Part shown: piece by piece, positions 1-11,523 of the stretch | How the letters are laid out: every line of letters begins with the position of its first letter | Numbering within the stretch: position 1 is the stretch's first letter | Assembly (NCBI GenBank): GCA_033977485.1 | Contig: CM066989.1 | Span: 93,701,887-93,765,886, forward strand | Direction of reading: 5' to 3' | Origin: Hydrangea macrophylla | Lineage: Eukaryota; Streptophyta; Magnoliopsida; Cornales; Hydrangeaceae | Length of the DNA: 64,000 bases | Program-made: the position numbers and the translations under genes | Notes under the pieces: generated by a model | Seen by the model: only the letters and a program-made list of their open reading frames with translations | Database searches by the model: none | What the model was told of the DNA's origin: nothing

Positions 1-446
1 ATCTACAAGAAAAATGGAAGTCACATTCAAACTTTCTTCTTGAAAATTTGGGCAAACCAAAACACCAATCAAAAATCCGACTACGGGGAAAGATTACTCA
101 CCTGAGCGCGCACAAGCTGCGTTTTGATGAATTTTGGCTTCAAAAACACCCCAAAATGGCCAAGAATGAGCTTCAAAAGCTCCAAAACCCGAGATATAAG
201 AAGATGGAGTCCGGCCACCCAGTGCCGCCGCGGCACTGGCCAACTGCCGCCGCGGCACTGCTCCCCGTGGGCCCCGCTTCGCTCCGTTTTTGACCCCGAT
301 CAGCCCCGATGGCCCAGTCCAGTCAAGATCTATGAGGTTTTACCCCAAGCAGACTAAAAACTGTCAGAACTACCTCCAGCAGGCAAAAACTGGGAAAAAT
401 CGGCTCCCGAAGACCCGAATCGGTCGTTTCAGGACAACCGTCGCAA

Positions 447-1140
447 GATTTGGTCAACCGTGAGAGGTTCAGAGATGGATCCTGGTTCCCGATCAAGAAA
501 AGAGATTCCCCGAGAACCCTGCATCATCCCCCGAGGACAAAAGCAGACAGATACCAGCTCTCGGAGGCCCTGACCGGCTCTCTCGGATTGAGCGCCGAAA
601 GATTTGATCAACCGTGAGAGGTTCAGAGATGGATCCTGGTTCCCGATCAAGAAAAGAGATTCCCCAAGAACCCTGCATCATCCCCCGAGGACAAAAGCAG
701 ACAGATACCAGCTCCCGGAGGCCCTGACCGGCTCTCTCGGATTGAGCGCCGAAAGATTTGATCAACCGTGAGAGGTTCAGAGATGGATCCTGGTTCCCGA
801 TCAAGAAAAGAGATTCCCCGAGAACCCTGCATCATCCCCCGAGGACAAAAGCAGACAGATACCAGCTCCCGGAGGCCCTGACCGGCTCTCTCGGATTGAG
901 CGCCGAAAGATTTGATCAACCGTGAGAGGTTCAGAGATGGATCCTGGTTCCCGATCAAGAAAAGAGATTCCCCGAGAACCCTGCATCAGTCCCCGAGGAC
1001 AAAAGTAGACAGATACCAGCTCCCGGAGGCCCTGACCGGCTCTCTCGGATTGAGCGCCAAAAGATTTGGTCAACCGTGAGAGGTTCAGAGATGAATCCTG
1101 GTTCCCGATCAAGAAAATAAAATTCTCCGAGAACGCTACG
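447..1140. repeat. 154-bp tandem repeat array, about 4.5 copies
   Basis: Four full units start at 447, 601, 755 and 909, and a fifth diverging unit starts at 1063 and fades near 1140. The spacing is exactly 154 bp each time. The first units are almost identical, differing by single substitutions. The unit contains the phrases AACCGTGAGAGGTTCAGAGA and CTCTCTCGGATTGAGCGCC. Long open frames on the minus strand here are a by-product of the repeat. The array lies in the 3' untranslated part of element A, about 640 bp before the polypurine tract. Confidence 0.95.
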
Positions 1141-1579
1141 TCATCCCTAAGGGTAAAATACAAAAGATACCACCACCAGCCGGAATCGATTCCCGAAAGT
1201 CGGCCGTCAGGAACAATCAGAACATCGCCTGCATCCAGATCTCCTGATTGTCAAGAATTTTCTCGCAGCCTTATCACAAGGTCCCTCGGCCGCCTTTGGC
1301 TATCATCTTCTAAAGAAGCGCGTCTGGTCTATCTTACTCATTCCAGAAGTTTGTCCCCAACCCACGGTGTCCTTGTCCAAGTCATTCATCGCATCACGAT
1401 CGCAAACACTAGCACAACACCAGCCCACTCGGAGTGGCACACACAGCACTTGTTCGTACTAGGGTCATAACACGAGACGCATCAGGACTCAGGACACAAT
1501 TCATGCATTACATATCATTCTTGTAACACAGCATCCGCCTGTCTTGTTGTTCATGTGTGATCTGTTCCCTTGTGCCCCG

Positions 1580-1620
1580 AACTACGTCCTGGTCTGATTC
1601 CCCTTGGGATACGTAGGCAG
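1580..1620 (+). other. Tat two-stem RNA-like motif, copy in element A
   Basis: An outer stem CTACG/CGTAG encloses an inner stem TCCC-CTT-GGGA, read on the element's sense strand. Related copies with changed but still paired bases occur in E (7968 and 8077) and H (31184, 35716, 35813). It lies about 160 bp before the polypurine tract, as does one copy in H. Function is unknown; the structure is inferred from paired changes. Confidence 0.55.
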
Positions 1621-1767
1621 CTCACATAGAGCACGACTAGCACTAACCTCATCATCCTTGCATCTTTTGCAACGTTTTTTATCCTAAATCTATAGCCTCC
1701 AAAAAGTCTTGTCCCTTCAAAGCTTTGGCACTCGCTTGCGATATACGTTGCCTCGCAAGTTCATGCC

Positions 1768-1781
1768 AAAGAGGGGCAAAC
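1768..1781 (+). other. Polypurine tract of element A
   Basis: The sequence AAAGAGGGGCAAAC directly precedes the TG of the LTR. Ty3/gypsy elements use such a tract to prime plus-strand DNA. The same purine run, in reverse orientation, flanks the inner edge of the 3' LTR of element H. Confidence 0.8.
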
Positions 1782-4700
1782 TGTAGACACCCCATTTTGT
1801 CGGCTATCGGATTTAGGAGACCCATAGCTTGGTGGTTCACAATGATCGCAAAAGACTCGAAAGGACTCTCGGAAGTCAGCTCCATCTCTCAGAATGCTCA
1901 GAATGACCAAAATGCCCCTAAAAGCCCGAAAACTCCCAGATTTGGTCCCAAAGTTCTGAAAACATGCTATGTCGTAAGAAAAGCGATAAAAAGAGTTTTA
2001 AAGAGAAATCAGATAAAATCGTCGGCTCCCAGAGACCCCCGGAAGTCCCGGAAGTTCCCGAAAAGTCCCCGTTGACCGGTTTGACCAAAGTTTGATTAGG
2101 TTTGACCAGGTTTGACCAAGTTTGACCAAGTTTGACCGAAATCGTCCGAATTCACCAAAATCATTTTAAATCATGGAAAAGTGTTAAAACAAGTTCTAAA
2201 AGACGATCAGGCGAAAACATCGGCTCCCGGGAACTCCCGGAGGTTTCCAGAACTTCCCGGGAATCCCAGGTTTGACCAGTTTGACCAGAATTTGACTTTG
2301 GAATCGGGGCACCAAGACAATTTTTGAACATTTTTCATGGATACTAGAGGTCAATAGCTTGCCAACGGTATATCGCACATAATTTCTGGATTTAAAACAA
2401 ATTTATTATGAATTTCCAAAGGCGAAAAAAGGCGATCAAATCGGCTTTTATCGCGAATACCGCAAAACTTTTCAAAGTGACCTATCCCCGAACTTTTTTT
2501 TATGTAAAGTAGACTCCATTACCTTTCCAACGGTATATCACAACCTCAATTTGGAGTTCGTACGCATTTTCTGTGAATTTCGGACGAAATAGGGCCTTTT
2601 CGCGAATACCGGAACATCAGGGGGCCTAAACAGCATTATCCAGACGAAGGGAGGAGCAGTGCCGCCGCGGCACTCCCCTCCAGAACAGTGTATTTTTGTA
2701 ATATGTTTTGTGGTCCCATTTTGATTATTTAAAAACCAAAACGACATAGTTTTATGATTTCAGATGTTTGGAGCCAATGGGAATACTTTCTAAATCCCAA
2801 AACCACCCCAAGTTGGCCTATATAAACACCCCATTATTCCTCATTTTAGGGGAGTCAAATGTGAGTTTTGAGAAAGTTTGGGAGAGAAAGTTGTAGAGAT
2901 AAGGTTAGAGTAGAGAGAAAAGAAGCTTTCTTCTTTGATTTTCAAAACAAAAGTGAGTTCCAACTTTGTTTTTACTTCATTACTTCCATTTACTTCAACA
3001 TTCAATACTTCCAACCACCATTTTAGTAAGCATTTAAGAGAGTGGAAGCTTCTTCCATGTCTAGTGTCATTACATATGAGTGAAACACCAATCTACAAGT
3101 TCATGCTTCATGAATATCATCTATTGATCATCATCTATTTGCTTGTTTATTTATTGTTCATCTCTTCTTATCCCATTTCTTTTTTACTTTTCTTTATTTA
3201 CTTACTAGTTCATCATCATCTAAGTGATGACATGAAGTTTGGGGTGAGTGAATCCTTATGGATAGTAGCTCTTGACCTCAAAAACATGTTTGATAGATGA
3301 TGATCATAACCTCAATACTTCCAAGGTATTCTTGGAATGTATTGAAGTTATGTTCAAAAAAAATAAAATAAATCTCTCCAATAATCTTGGAGATTCTTAA
3401 TGATGAGTTTGATGTTGGTATTCTAAGTGGTCATAATCCTTATTGAGTGTTGAAAATATGTTTTCAAAACATCTATTTCAAAACCCTTCTCAATCCCTCT
3501 CATTTGGTTTCAAGAAATAAAACTTTGTTTTCCTCAATATCTCCAAAACAATGACCCAAAACAGTGAGCTGTTCAGATTCAAAGATTTGTTTTGAATTAA
3601 ATACTCAAGTTATGATGATGAAACCACTTGGAAAACCTTCCCAATACATCATAGTTTGTCCCTAATTTTTCCCATCAATTATAGAGATGTGAAAGTATTT
3701 GTTTTGGATGTGAGAAGTTCATATTCATAATCTGCCTCTGTTCTCACAGAATGTTCACCCAACTTCTTGCACTTATTCTGGACATTTTCATCACTGTACA
3801 TATATCTTTTCTATTTTTTTTTTATAAAACTTGGGTGTCTTAGGAAACTTTTGGTATATAATGGGTCATCATAAACCTTTTCTTTGATTTATGAAAAATC
3901 ATACAAAATCAGTCAACAGTGCAGCTTTTGTTTCTGAGTCATGTGTACATTCTGATTTTTTTCTTTTAATCTGTGATAGCTATTGATGTTTGGCTTTTTG
4001 GGTTATTTTCTAGACACAATAAGAATGATCTCAGATTTTTCTCACATTTGTCTAGGCACGTTCGACCTCCCATTATAATGTTGCAAAGTAATACATGCAG
4101 TCTGTCCACTATTCACAGCAAGCACATTTCAACTTTTATTCTTTGATTTGATGCTCATATGCATTCCAAATTAGCCCATATCTTAGGACGTAGTTCATAC
4201 TACATTTATATATATTCCATGTTGATTTAATCCATTCATTCATGCACATTTTAGACTTCCAAGTCATTTTAGAAATCCATGTACACAAAACACACTACAA
4301 CCTTTGCACATTTCTAGGTACATACATTGTATCCATGCAAAGATTTGGAGTTTTTGTAACTCTTAATCTAAGAAGATTATAAGGAATGAACTTGATCACA
4401 CGTTCATGCTTCCCCTCGATCTAATCATCCTTTCTCATCCGTCCCGGGGATTGAGAGGTCTTCTTTTCTCAAAAGAATAACATGCATCATCCTAGTTTGC
4501 TAAGCATATTTTGATTTCTTTGATTATTTGTTTCAAGAACAATTCATGTCCCCTTTTAGATTAGGAAGTCTTGATTATTTAATACATGATTAGATGATTT
4601 TTCCTAGGTTTATTTGTGTGATCTTTCACTTTACATTGTATGATATTTGGCTTAGATCTTATGAATGATATCTTATCTTTAGATCTCCCATTTCAAATTT

Positions 4701-5063
4701 TCTTATGTGATGTAATATACTATCATAGTATTATTTGTCGAACCAAACATAGTATAAGATGATTATTTGGATGCTAATTGAGGCCCGTCGAAAGACGGGG
4801 CGAGTTGAGGGTGTTTTAGTCGTGACAAAGGCTCCTTCCTCTCTCGTACCAAAACCCCGAACCAAGTTCTTTGGTTATGAAGGCCGGTGCCCTTTATCCG
4901 TTTGGGTGAGTCAAAATTAGGTTTCTTGGTTCCTTAAAGACCAAGTGGCGACTCTGTATCTGTTTTCAACAGACCTTTTTCGTTTTCCTCTTCTTTGATC
5001 CAAATCAAGTTTCAAAAACAATCTCAAACAAGAGAGAGAAGTGGTCCACTTCCGGTGTCCACA
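1782..5063 (+). repeat. 3' LTR of element A
   Basis: The LTR opens with TGTAGACACCCC right after the polypurine tract and most likely ends in GTGTCCACA at 5063, about 3,282 bp. Its start matches the LTR start of element H. The U3 part has CCCGGAAGTTCCCG-like repeats, nine TTGACC/T boxes (2072-2297) and a 17-bp palindrome at 2658-2674. A TATA box lies at 2818-2825. Near the 3' end, TGGCGACTC (4946-4954) repeats the start of the Tat primer-binding site. Short ORFs inside, including one at 2935-3300, look accidental. The 3' end is inferred by comparison with H. Confidence 0.75.
2072..2297 (+). promoter_or_regulatory. Cluster of nine W-box-like TTGAC[C/T] motifs in LTR A
   Basis: TTGACC occurs at 2072, 2081, 2102, 2112, 2122, 2132, 2272 and 2281, and TTGACT at 2292, all on the plus strand. 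TTGAC[C/T] is the known binding core of plant WRKY factors. The cluster lies about 520-750 bp upstream of the LTR TATA box, where an enhancer would sit. That it drives stress-induced transcription is inference. Confidence 0.5.
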
Positions 5064-6534
5064 GATCCCTATCGTAGCCTATATATATGCTGCTTTAGCT
5101 CTCTCCTCAGTTTGCGTTTTTTCATCAAGAGTATTATAACTCGGAATAGAAAAGAGAGCGTAAAAAGAGAGAGCAGAAACATAAAGGATTTCGAAGGAGC
5201 CCACACTCAGTTCGATATTCTGGCAGTAAAGGAATACAGTAGAAGATCGTGAGCTGTTATCGAGCCCGTGTTCTCGATTCGTCTACTACAGCAATCCATT
5301 TTAGTAGTTTAAGGTAACCCTAGTTCCGCCCTTGTAGGGTTATTGTAGCTTTCACGTAATTTTGTTGCAGTGCCAACTTATACGTGCTGTTAATGGATTC
5401 TGGGAACGCAGTTTCCTAACATATATAAGTCATTTTGACGCCAGACGAAGGGAGGACGCTCCAGAACGCAAAAAATAGCAGTTTAGGGTAGTTTTAGGGT
5501 TAGATTAGGAGTAGGTTAGGTTAGATTCATGTTATTTTTCATCTTTTCCATTGATTTATTGAAGATTCAACTTTATTTCAAGTTATTTACAAGTTTGTTT
5601 CAGATTATTTACAGGTTTCTCTTATCCTTTTTCTCTATTTGATTGTTTATTAGTTTAGATACTTTGATTACTTTAGTTTACTGTTTCTGCACTAGTTTTA
5701 TTATGTTTATGTAGTTTAGACGTTGGGAATATGTGATGAAACATTGATTCCCAACCTCTGCCATGCAATCTTTAGAAACCTTGTGCTCGATCGATCGAAG
5801 GTTTTTCGATCGATCGAACCAGAGCCATAGTCAAGCGATCGAAGGCATTTCGATTGATTGAAGGATGATGATGTCCGATCGATCGAGAGCGCTTCGATCG
5901 ATCGAACTTGTTAATTCCTGAGATGATTCTTTTAAGTATTCCATGACTTTCTGTTTTAGAAATCTGTCATCAAATTGTCCCTATAAGCTCAGTTTGTCAC
6001 AACAATTTTTAGAACTTAAAGCCTTAAGGCCTTTTCTTCAATGACTTTTGAAAACCACTTTGAATGCTAACACCGTTTAGAGTGTAAGTAATAACCATTG
6101 TTTTAAACGAACTTCCAAGTATTTTAAATCAACTGTGATGATGTAGTCCCGGTCATGAAAGGGCTATTGATTCTTTACCTTTAGAAAAATACGGAATGCT
6201 GAAGAGGAATGAACTCCATAGAACGTTAATGAATATGCATGGTAGATGGTTAGGATCAATGTGGATTCTCGTATTTCCAACACCTTTAGTTTATTAATTT
6301 AATTAGTTATGTTTCTATAAGCTTTAGTTTATTATTTAGTTTAATTTAATTAATTAGGATTCGTAGAATCTCCACCCGTATATTAATATTTTCATTTTCT
6401 TTAGGTTATAACTTAGTAGACATTCTTCCTATTCCTTCCCTGTGGGATCGACCTGGACTTCCAGTACTACATTATTTGCACGATCACCTACAATTGGGTG
6501 TTGCACAAGAGCGCACAACTATTTAGTCATGTCA
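5064..6534 (+). repeat. LTR F, Athila-like, 5'-truncated
   Basis: The region from about 5700 to 6534 aligns along its length with the LTRs of element B, including a stretch around GTGATGAAACA, a CTGTGGGATCGACCTGG stretch and an end in ...CATGTCA. A TATA box at 5077-5086 is followed by a CT-rich leader, as in B. The left end is cut where LTR A ends. No Athila primer-binding site follows: the next base begins the 33-bp array of element E, so the right flank has been lost or replaced. Confidence 0.65.
5789..5911. repeat. GATCGATC palindrome cluster in LTR F
   Basis: Repeated TTCGATCGATCGAA-like palindromes are spaced about 20-50 bp apart. Equivalent clusters occur in both LTRs of B (18858-18972, 19471-19588, 49497-49612, 50110-50230), in B's 3' region (27930-28010, 43015-43105), and in weaker form in D (52567-52830, 56524-56700). 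Confidence 0.7.
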
Positions 6535-6535
6535 A

Positions 6536-6825
6536 GGGCGTCTCCTTACAATGACTTTGTAAACTAAAGGGTGTCTCCTTACGACGACTTTCTGATGTAG
6601 AGGACATCTCCTTCCGACGGCTTTTAAGAGTAGAGGGCATCTCCATATAATGACTTTGTAAAGGGCGTCTCCTTACGACGACTTTTTGAAGTAGAGGGCA
6701 TCTCCTTACGACGACTTCTCAAATGTTGATGGCGTCCAAACGATGGCTCTTAAAAGTTGAGGGCATCTCCAAACGACGACCTTCAAAATTTGATGGCATC
6801 TCCTTACGACGAAATTTCAGTAGAT
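6536..6825. repeat. 33-bp tandem repeat array, about 9 copies
   Basis: Units begin at 6536, 6569, 6602, 6635, 6663, 6696, 6729, 6761 and 6794, a 33-bp period with one unit 5 bp short. The shared core is GGGCATCTCCTTACGACGAC. Units differ by many substitutions. The array is at the 3'-UTR end of element E, matching the positions of the arrays in A and H. Confidence 0.9.
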
Positions 6826-7967
6826 GCTTCTGCTAGCTCAATCGATCCAACATTTCTTCTGATTAAAGGTACAACAAATGCTAATTCAAATGTGTTCACA
6901 GATTATGATGCATCTCTGAAGGTTGACAAGTGCCAATTTCTGGCAAAACAACTGATTAGCTGATACCCAGTCTGATTCATGGATTCTTGAGATATACCCT
7001 TCTTCTTGAGGTAGTTCTGATTCACGGATTCTAGAATATGCCCTCTTTCTTGAGGCAATTCTTGGATGATGTCTAAAGTTCTTTGCTGGGGAGATTTCTA
7101 AAATTCTAAGATGCGAGATCATAACAAACCCTCGGACAAAGCAAGTTCTCAGTATATTCTGATGTCAAAGAGGCAAGGGCTCATATTCTGGAAGCTCTGC
7201 TGATTCAAGATCTGAGACTTATATTGGTGCTTCGACTAGCTCATGCACGTTGGGTACATTCCGACCTTTCCTGAATATCTTGATCCTGGTTTGAAGATCA
7301 TGTCTTCCGATTTGCCCTTCTGAATCAATTATGTTTCTCATCAACCACTTGATTATTTAACTTAACACTTCATCCTGATCATAATTAATGTAATAACAGT
7401 GTTTGGATGCTCTTAGAGTTGTAAAATTTTAGATCACTCTGGACCCACACACTTGAGATCACGACAAACTAGACGACGATAGACTAGACCACGACAAAGG
7501 TTGACAGACATTGACACATGAAGATGACACTCTTGAAATAGAAGTTTAGAGGAAAAAACCCAATTTTCCCTAACTTAATGCTCGTTTATCATATTTGATG
7601 TATCTGTTTGCTTTTCATGTGCACTTCTCATCTTAGTGCGATAATACTCATCTGATAAAGCAATGCTTTGAAAATACTCCATATGGATCTCAATCAATCC
7701 TTTGCTTTCTCTGAAATATGCTTCGAATTAGTGCCTTAGCTTATGGAATAAGAGACAATTCATTTCAAATGTTTTCACAGATATACTTGACGGCTCAGGA
7801 TTTGCTTATAATATGGAAGGGGGGTATAGGCGAACGATGTTTGCCCCTAGTTGACGGGGATAAATGAAAGCTTGGGCAAACGCAGTTTGCTCCTAGTGTG
7901 GCAATAATATCTTGAGGTTTTGGGCCCCTAGTTTGCAAGGGTCAAGGACTGAGAGCTAGGAAAGCTC

Positions 7968-8120
7968 GCCTACTTATCCCAAGTGGGAGTCAAGCCCAAA
8001 GTAGTTCGGTCAAGTCTTGAAAGAAGTTATTTGAGATGTGGCTGAGTGTTTCAGGAGTAGTGACCGAACCGAGTAGGTTGCCTACATATCCCCAAGTGGA
8101 AATCAGGTCAAGCGTAGTTC
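7968..8120 (-). other. Two copies of the Tat two-stem motif in element E
   Basis: The first copy (7968-8010) pairs CTACTT with AAGTAG around an inner TCCC/GGGA stem. The second (8077-8120) keeps CTAC/GTAG and has an A-C mismatch at the next pair. Both match the motif of A and H in arrangement. Confidence 0.55.
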
Positions 8121-8162
8121 CTCGAAGGCTGGAGGTTTTGAAAGAGCAAGGATTCAAGACCT

Positions 8163-8182
8163 TGGGGGGGGGGGGGGGGGGG
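8163..8182. repeat. Poly-G run
   Basis: An almost pure run of about 20 G with one late A, inside element E untranslated sequence. It could fold into a G-quadruplex or be unstable in length. No gene overlaps it. Confidence 0.85.
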
Positions 8183-9728
8183 AGGGGCTTTTCAAGCCAT
8201 GTTATCAGACAGATTTTCTGAAGTAGGTCACTTGTGATAGTGTTGAAAGAAACTAAACTACCTCTCCTTTTTTTCTTTTCTTTTCTTTTCTTTTCTTTTT
8301 CTTCTTTCTTTTTCTTTGTCTTTGACGGTTGATTCTTTTCACCTTTTCACTAGCCAGTCAATTTTACATCACTCATCATACATCATATATAGAGCAGGAT
8401 TAGCCCTTCAATTTTTGAGCTTGCTTAAAGAGAATATAATTCAAACCTTTGGGACAATTCATGTTCCCGATTTCTCAATCTTCTTCATTCTCCTTTTTCT
8501 TTTTCTCTTCTTTCTTTTCTCTAAAGTTTTGACTGGCTAGGATCAGGTTCTTGAAAACAACACGCAAATTTTTTTTGTTATTTTTTTTTATGCTCTAACT
8601 TTTGCCTAGGCGCCCTTTCGAGTTTTCGTCCTAGCGAGCCTCTTTTTTTCTTTTCTTCTTTTTTTTATGCTCTAACTTTTGCCTAGGCGTCCTTTCAGGT
8701 GTTCATCCTAGCGAGCTTTTTTTGTTCTTTTTGAGAGAAGTAGCTCATTTGAAATGTTTGGCTACCATCAAGGACAGAGTGTACATAGCTTGCAGTTTAG
8801 ACAGGTTTGAATGGCTCATTTTTCTGGGCTCAAGATTTTGAAATGGGAAGATCAGGGAATTAAGCTAATCCCGAGTTACTATCAAGCATATCTTTTCAAG
8901 ATTTAAGCAAAGCATGTCAAGATTCTTAAAGTAAGACTAATCAATTCTTAGCTTTCTTCAGCGTCAATGCAAAATCAAATTTGATCCTTTCAGGATTCTT
9001 CTCAATGCAAAAAATTCATCAATAGAGTATTTTTCATAATAATCAGATAAGTGACATTTTCATCTTAGTGATTCTTTCATTCATGACAATGTGCATTGGA
9101 TCAAGAGAATCAAAATTTCATTCCATTACATAGAAAGAGAAGGATTACAGTACTGAACACAGACCTCAAACACAACTTGACGATAGACAGACTCGACAAT
9201 AAGACTCAAACCTGACTTGACTTGATCTCAAGTGGAGCGTCACTGTGATTTGCTTATTCCTCTTAGGCATCCATTTGGCTTTAACAAGCAGCTATTCCAA
9301 ACATCATCACAGCACAACCCTTTGTAAGCTCTCTCAAGTTCTTCATTCTTCAACAAAGGTTAGAATTCTTTGGCTAATTCCTCAGGCCTCTTGGGGGTGG
9401 AGGAATGATGATGCCCTTTTTGATCTAGTCCTGAATTTCGTGCCAGAGTCTCTAGCATCTATCTATGCTATGCCCACGGCTCTGATAGGAATCGCAATTA
9501 GTATTCAGTCTTGAAGCGTTGTGGAAGTGGATTAGGTTCTAGCTTGGGTTCCAGCTTCTTCAAGTACCCTTCCTCTAGTATTTTTTTTAAGTGCCCTGCT
9601 CAGGGACATTCCTCGCTCAGAAAATTCTCTCTTCTCTTTCTGCTGCCCCTGATTCTGGTTTACCTTTGCAACTCTGGTATTCTTTCTCCATTGTAGTTTT
9701 ATTGGTCTATTAGGTAATGGATATTTGT

Positions 9729-10133
9729 TCAAATGAAGTGGCCCTTTAAACTTTTTGAAGGCCTTGCATTGGGCATATCAAATAATCCCTTCCTATCAAG
9801 CTTGTGGTCATCAATTCTTCTGCTCTCCCGGGTCACATTCTCCAGTATACCACTCTTGGTGAGTTTGTCAAAGGTTTCTTGATCCAGAGTTTGTATTCCT
9901 AGTTTGGCTAATCTTTCAAACCACTCATTATCATCACAAGGTACAAGAGGTAGAGTCAGAGGCGTAGTGTCAGCCAATTGCTTTATCACACCCATCATTT
10001 TCACAAGCAGTTCACTTATTTGGTTGATAGTAGATTCCATAGCAGTCATCCTAGCATCCATATCGGCTTCATGTGTTATCTTTCCTACCCTGACTGATTT
10101 GGCTGATCTTACCCCAAACTCTGATCTGATCAA
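9729..10133 (-). pseudogene. Gag relic of element E (N-terminal coiled-coil part)
   Basis: An open frame of 134 codons on the minus strand. Residues about 27-55 form a heptad-like helix (ESTINQISELLVKMMGVIKQ), and the following part contains NEWFERLAKLGIQTLDQETF. The arrangement resembles the coiled-coil start of the gag in element H, and the position relative to the primer-binding site is right for gag. The zinc-knuckle part cannot be read in the same frame. The gag identity is inference from position and the coiled coil; alternatively it is a chance open frame. Confidence 0.45.
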
Positions 10134-11502
10134 ACAACTCTTAGGAGCTCTGACTCAGGAGGGAGTACAACTTTTTGGTTCTATCTTCTCTCCTCTTTGG
10201 TTTATTAGGAATTTTCAAATAATCAGGTATCTTTATTTGCAAAAGAATTTTCAAAGAATGATATTTACAAAAGTGGATTTAAAAAGATGGAAAATCTTTT
10301 CCTTTTCAAAAAACATTTTCTAAAATCAAAGAAATCTTTCTAAAAAAGTCATTTCAAGTTTCAAAATTATGAGGAAAATTGTTCTTTTCTTTTCGAATGT
10401 ATATTAGAGGCGTCGCACTCGTGAGATGTATATGCAATGCTCGTGTAGTGTATGCAATGCAGATGAAATGCAATCTAATCTAAATGCAATGCACCTTAAT
10501 CTAGCTTAGACCTAGCATATCAGCACATAAACACATAAGATTCCTTGAGAATGCTAATCACCCTTCTAATTCAATCATTATCCAAGGATTTTTTAGCTTT
10601 AAAATTCTTGATGGCTCATATTTACAAAATTGAATTTTTGTTATAAAAATCTTGAAAGGAATGGGAGATTTGCAATTTTCAAAAGCACTTTTTAACCATC
10701 AATGCCTTAGGCGTGAAACCATGAAAACCAAGATTTGAAATTCTAAAATCTGAGAGTACAATTTGAAATTGAATCATCAAAGTGTGAAATCATGATTTTT
10801 GAAAACCAAGGTAGGAATTTTGAAATTCTTTAAAGTCTAGGGAGAATTTTTTCTTGGAAGGATTTTGTGAAAGTGAATTTCAAAGCAAATTTTCAAAAGG
10901 GTTCCCAGAATTTTCAAAAGACTTGGGTTTTTCAAAGAAGTGCTAGTATTTTCAGAATTTTCAAAAAAATCGTCATCGAATAATGATTGGATGTTCGGAT
11001 AAAGACCATACTATCCTAGAGGAATCCACCATACAAGGTTTGATGATGCCATTGCATACACGTCCTCATCATCTACATAATCCCTTACGAGCAAATGCAA
11101 ATAATTCATTCCATTGTCCTAATCAAAGATGATAATCAAGATCCTAATTGAAGGGTTCTATAGAAACTATATGCAGAGGCCGGGTTTTAGTCTCATAAAG
11201 GGTCCATTAGCAAGCTCAGCGGTGTGGGTGACCGCCTCCCAGAAAGCGTGTGTTCACACATGGGCTCTATATACCACATGCGGTACAAGGCTAACGGTAA
11301 CTACATGATACCAAAGTCTCTTGACAAATAGAGGAAAGGGGCCCTCCACCCTCAAGGCAATGGTCTCAAGCAGTCGCGGTGAAAGAACAATGCAAGTGTA
11401 AATACAGGCAGAAACAACACGATTATCGAATTAATAACAAGGATATTCATTGGCTCAAGTCAAACCCTCGAAGAACAAGAAACCATAAGTTTCATGTTCA
11501 AA

Positions 11503-11522
11503 TCCCCAGTGGAGTCACCAGA
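11503..11522 (-). other. Primer-binding site of element E
   Basis: Read on the minus strand, TGGTGACTCCACTGGGG starts two bases inside the LTR edge. It equals the H site with one change, C to T at position 4. Homology to H continues beyond the usual 18 nt into T-arm and anticodon-arm-like sequence (about 11470-11502). Confidence 0.75.
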
Positions 11523-11523
11523 T

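Larger units (their letters stand above)
1..1781 (+). mobile_element. Element A: 3' internal region of a Tat-type Ty3/gypsy retrotransposon
   Basis: This is the non-coding 3' internal part of a plus-strand LTR retrotransposon whose 5' part lies left of the window. It runs straight into a polypurine tract and an LTR beginning TGTAGACACCCC. No gag or pol domain can be read, and the short ORFs here show no family signature. A GC-rich stretch at 210-260 repeats the palindromic module seen in the Tat LTRs of this window. A block near 1580-1620 carries the CTAC/GTAG two-stem motif shared with elements E and H. Assignment to Tat rests on the LTR start, the polypurine tract and this shared motif, so it is inference. 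Confidence 0.65.

Noticed and set aside
429..1163. Four overlapping 73-120-codon minus-strand ORFs as a gene family
   Set aside because: They repeat every 154 bp because of the tandem array and have no start context or domain.
2935..3300. 121-codon ORF in LTR A as a membrane protein gene
   Set aside because: T-rich hydrophobic chance frame downstream of the LTR TATA box, with no homologous frame in H or G.
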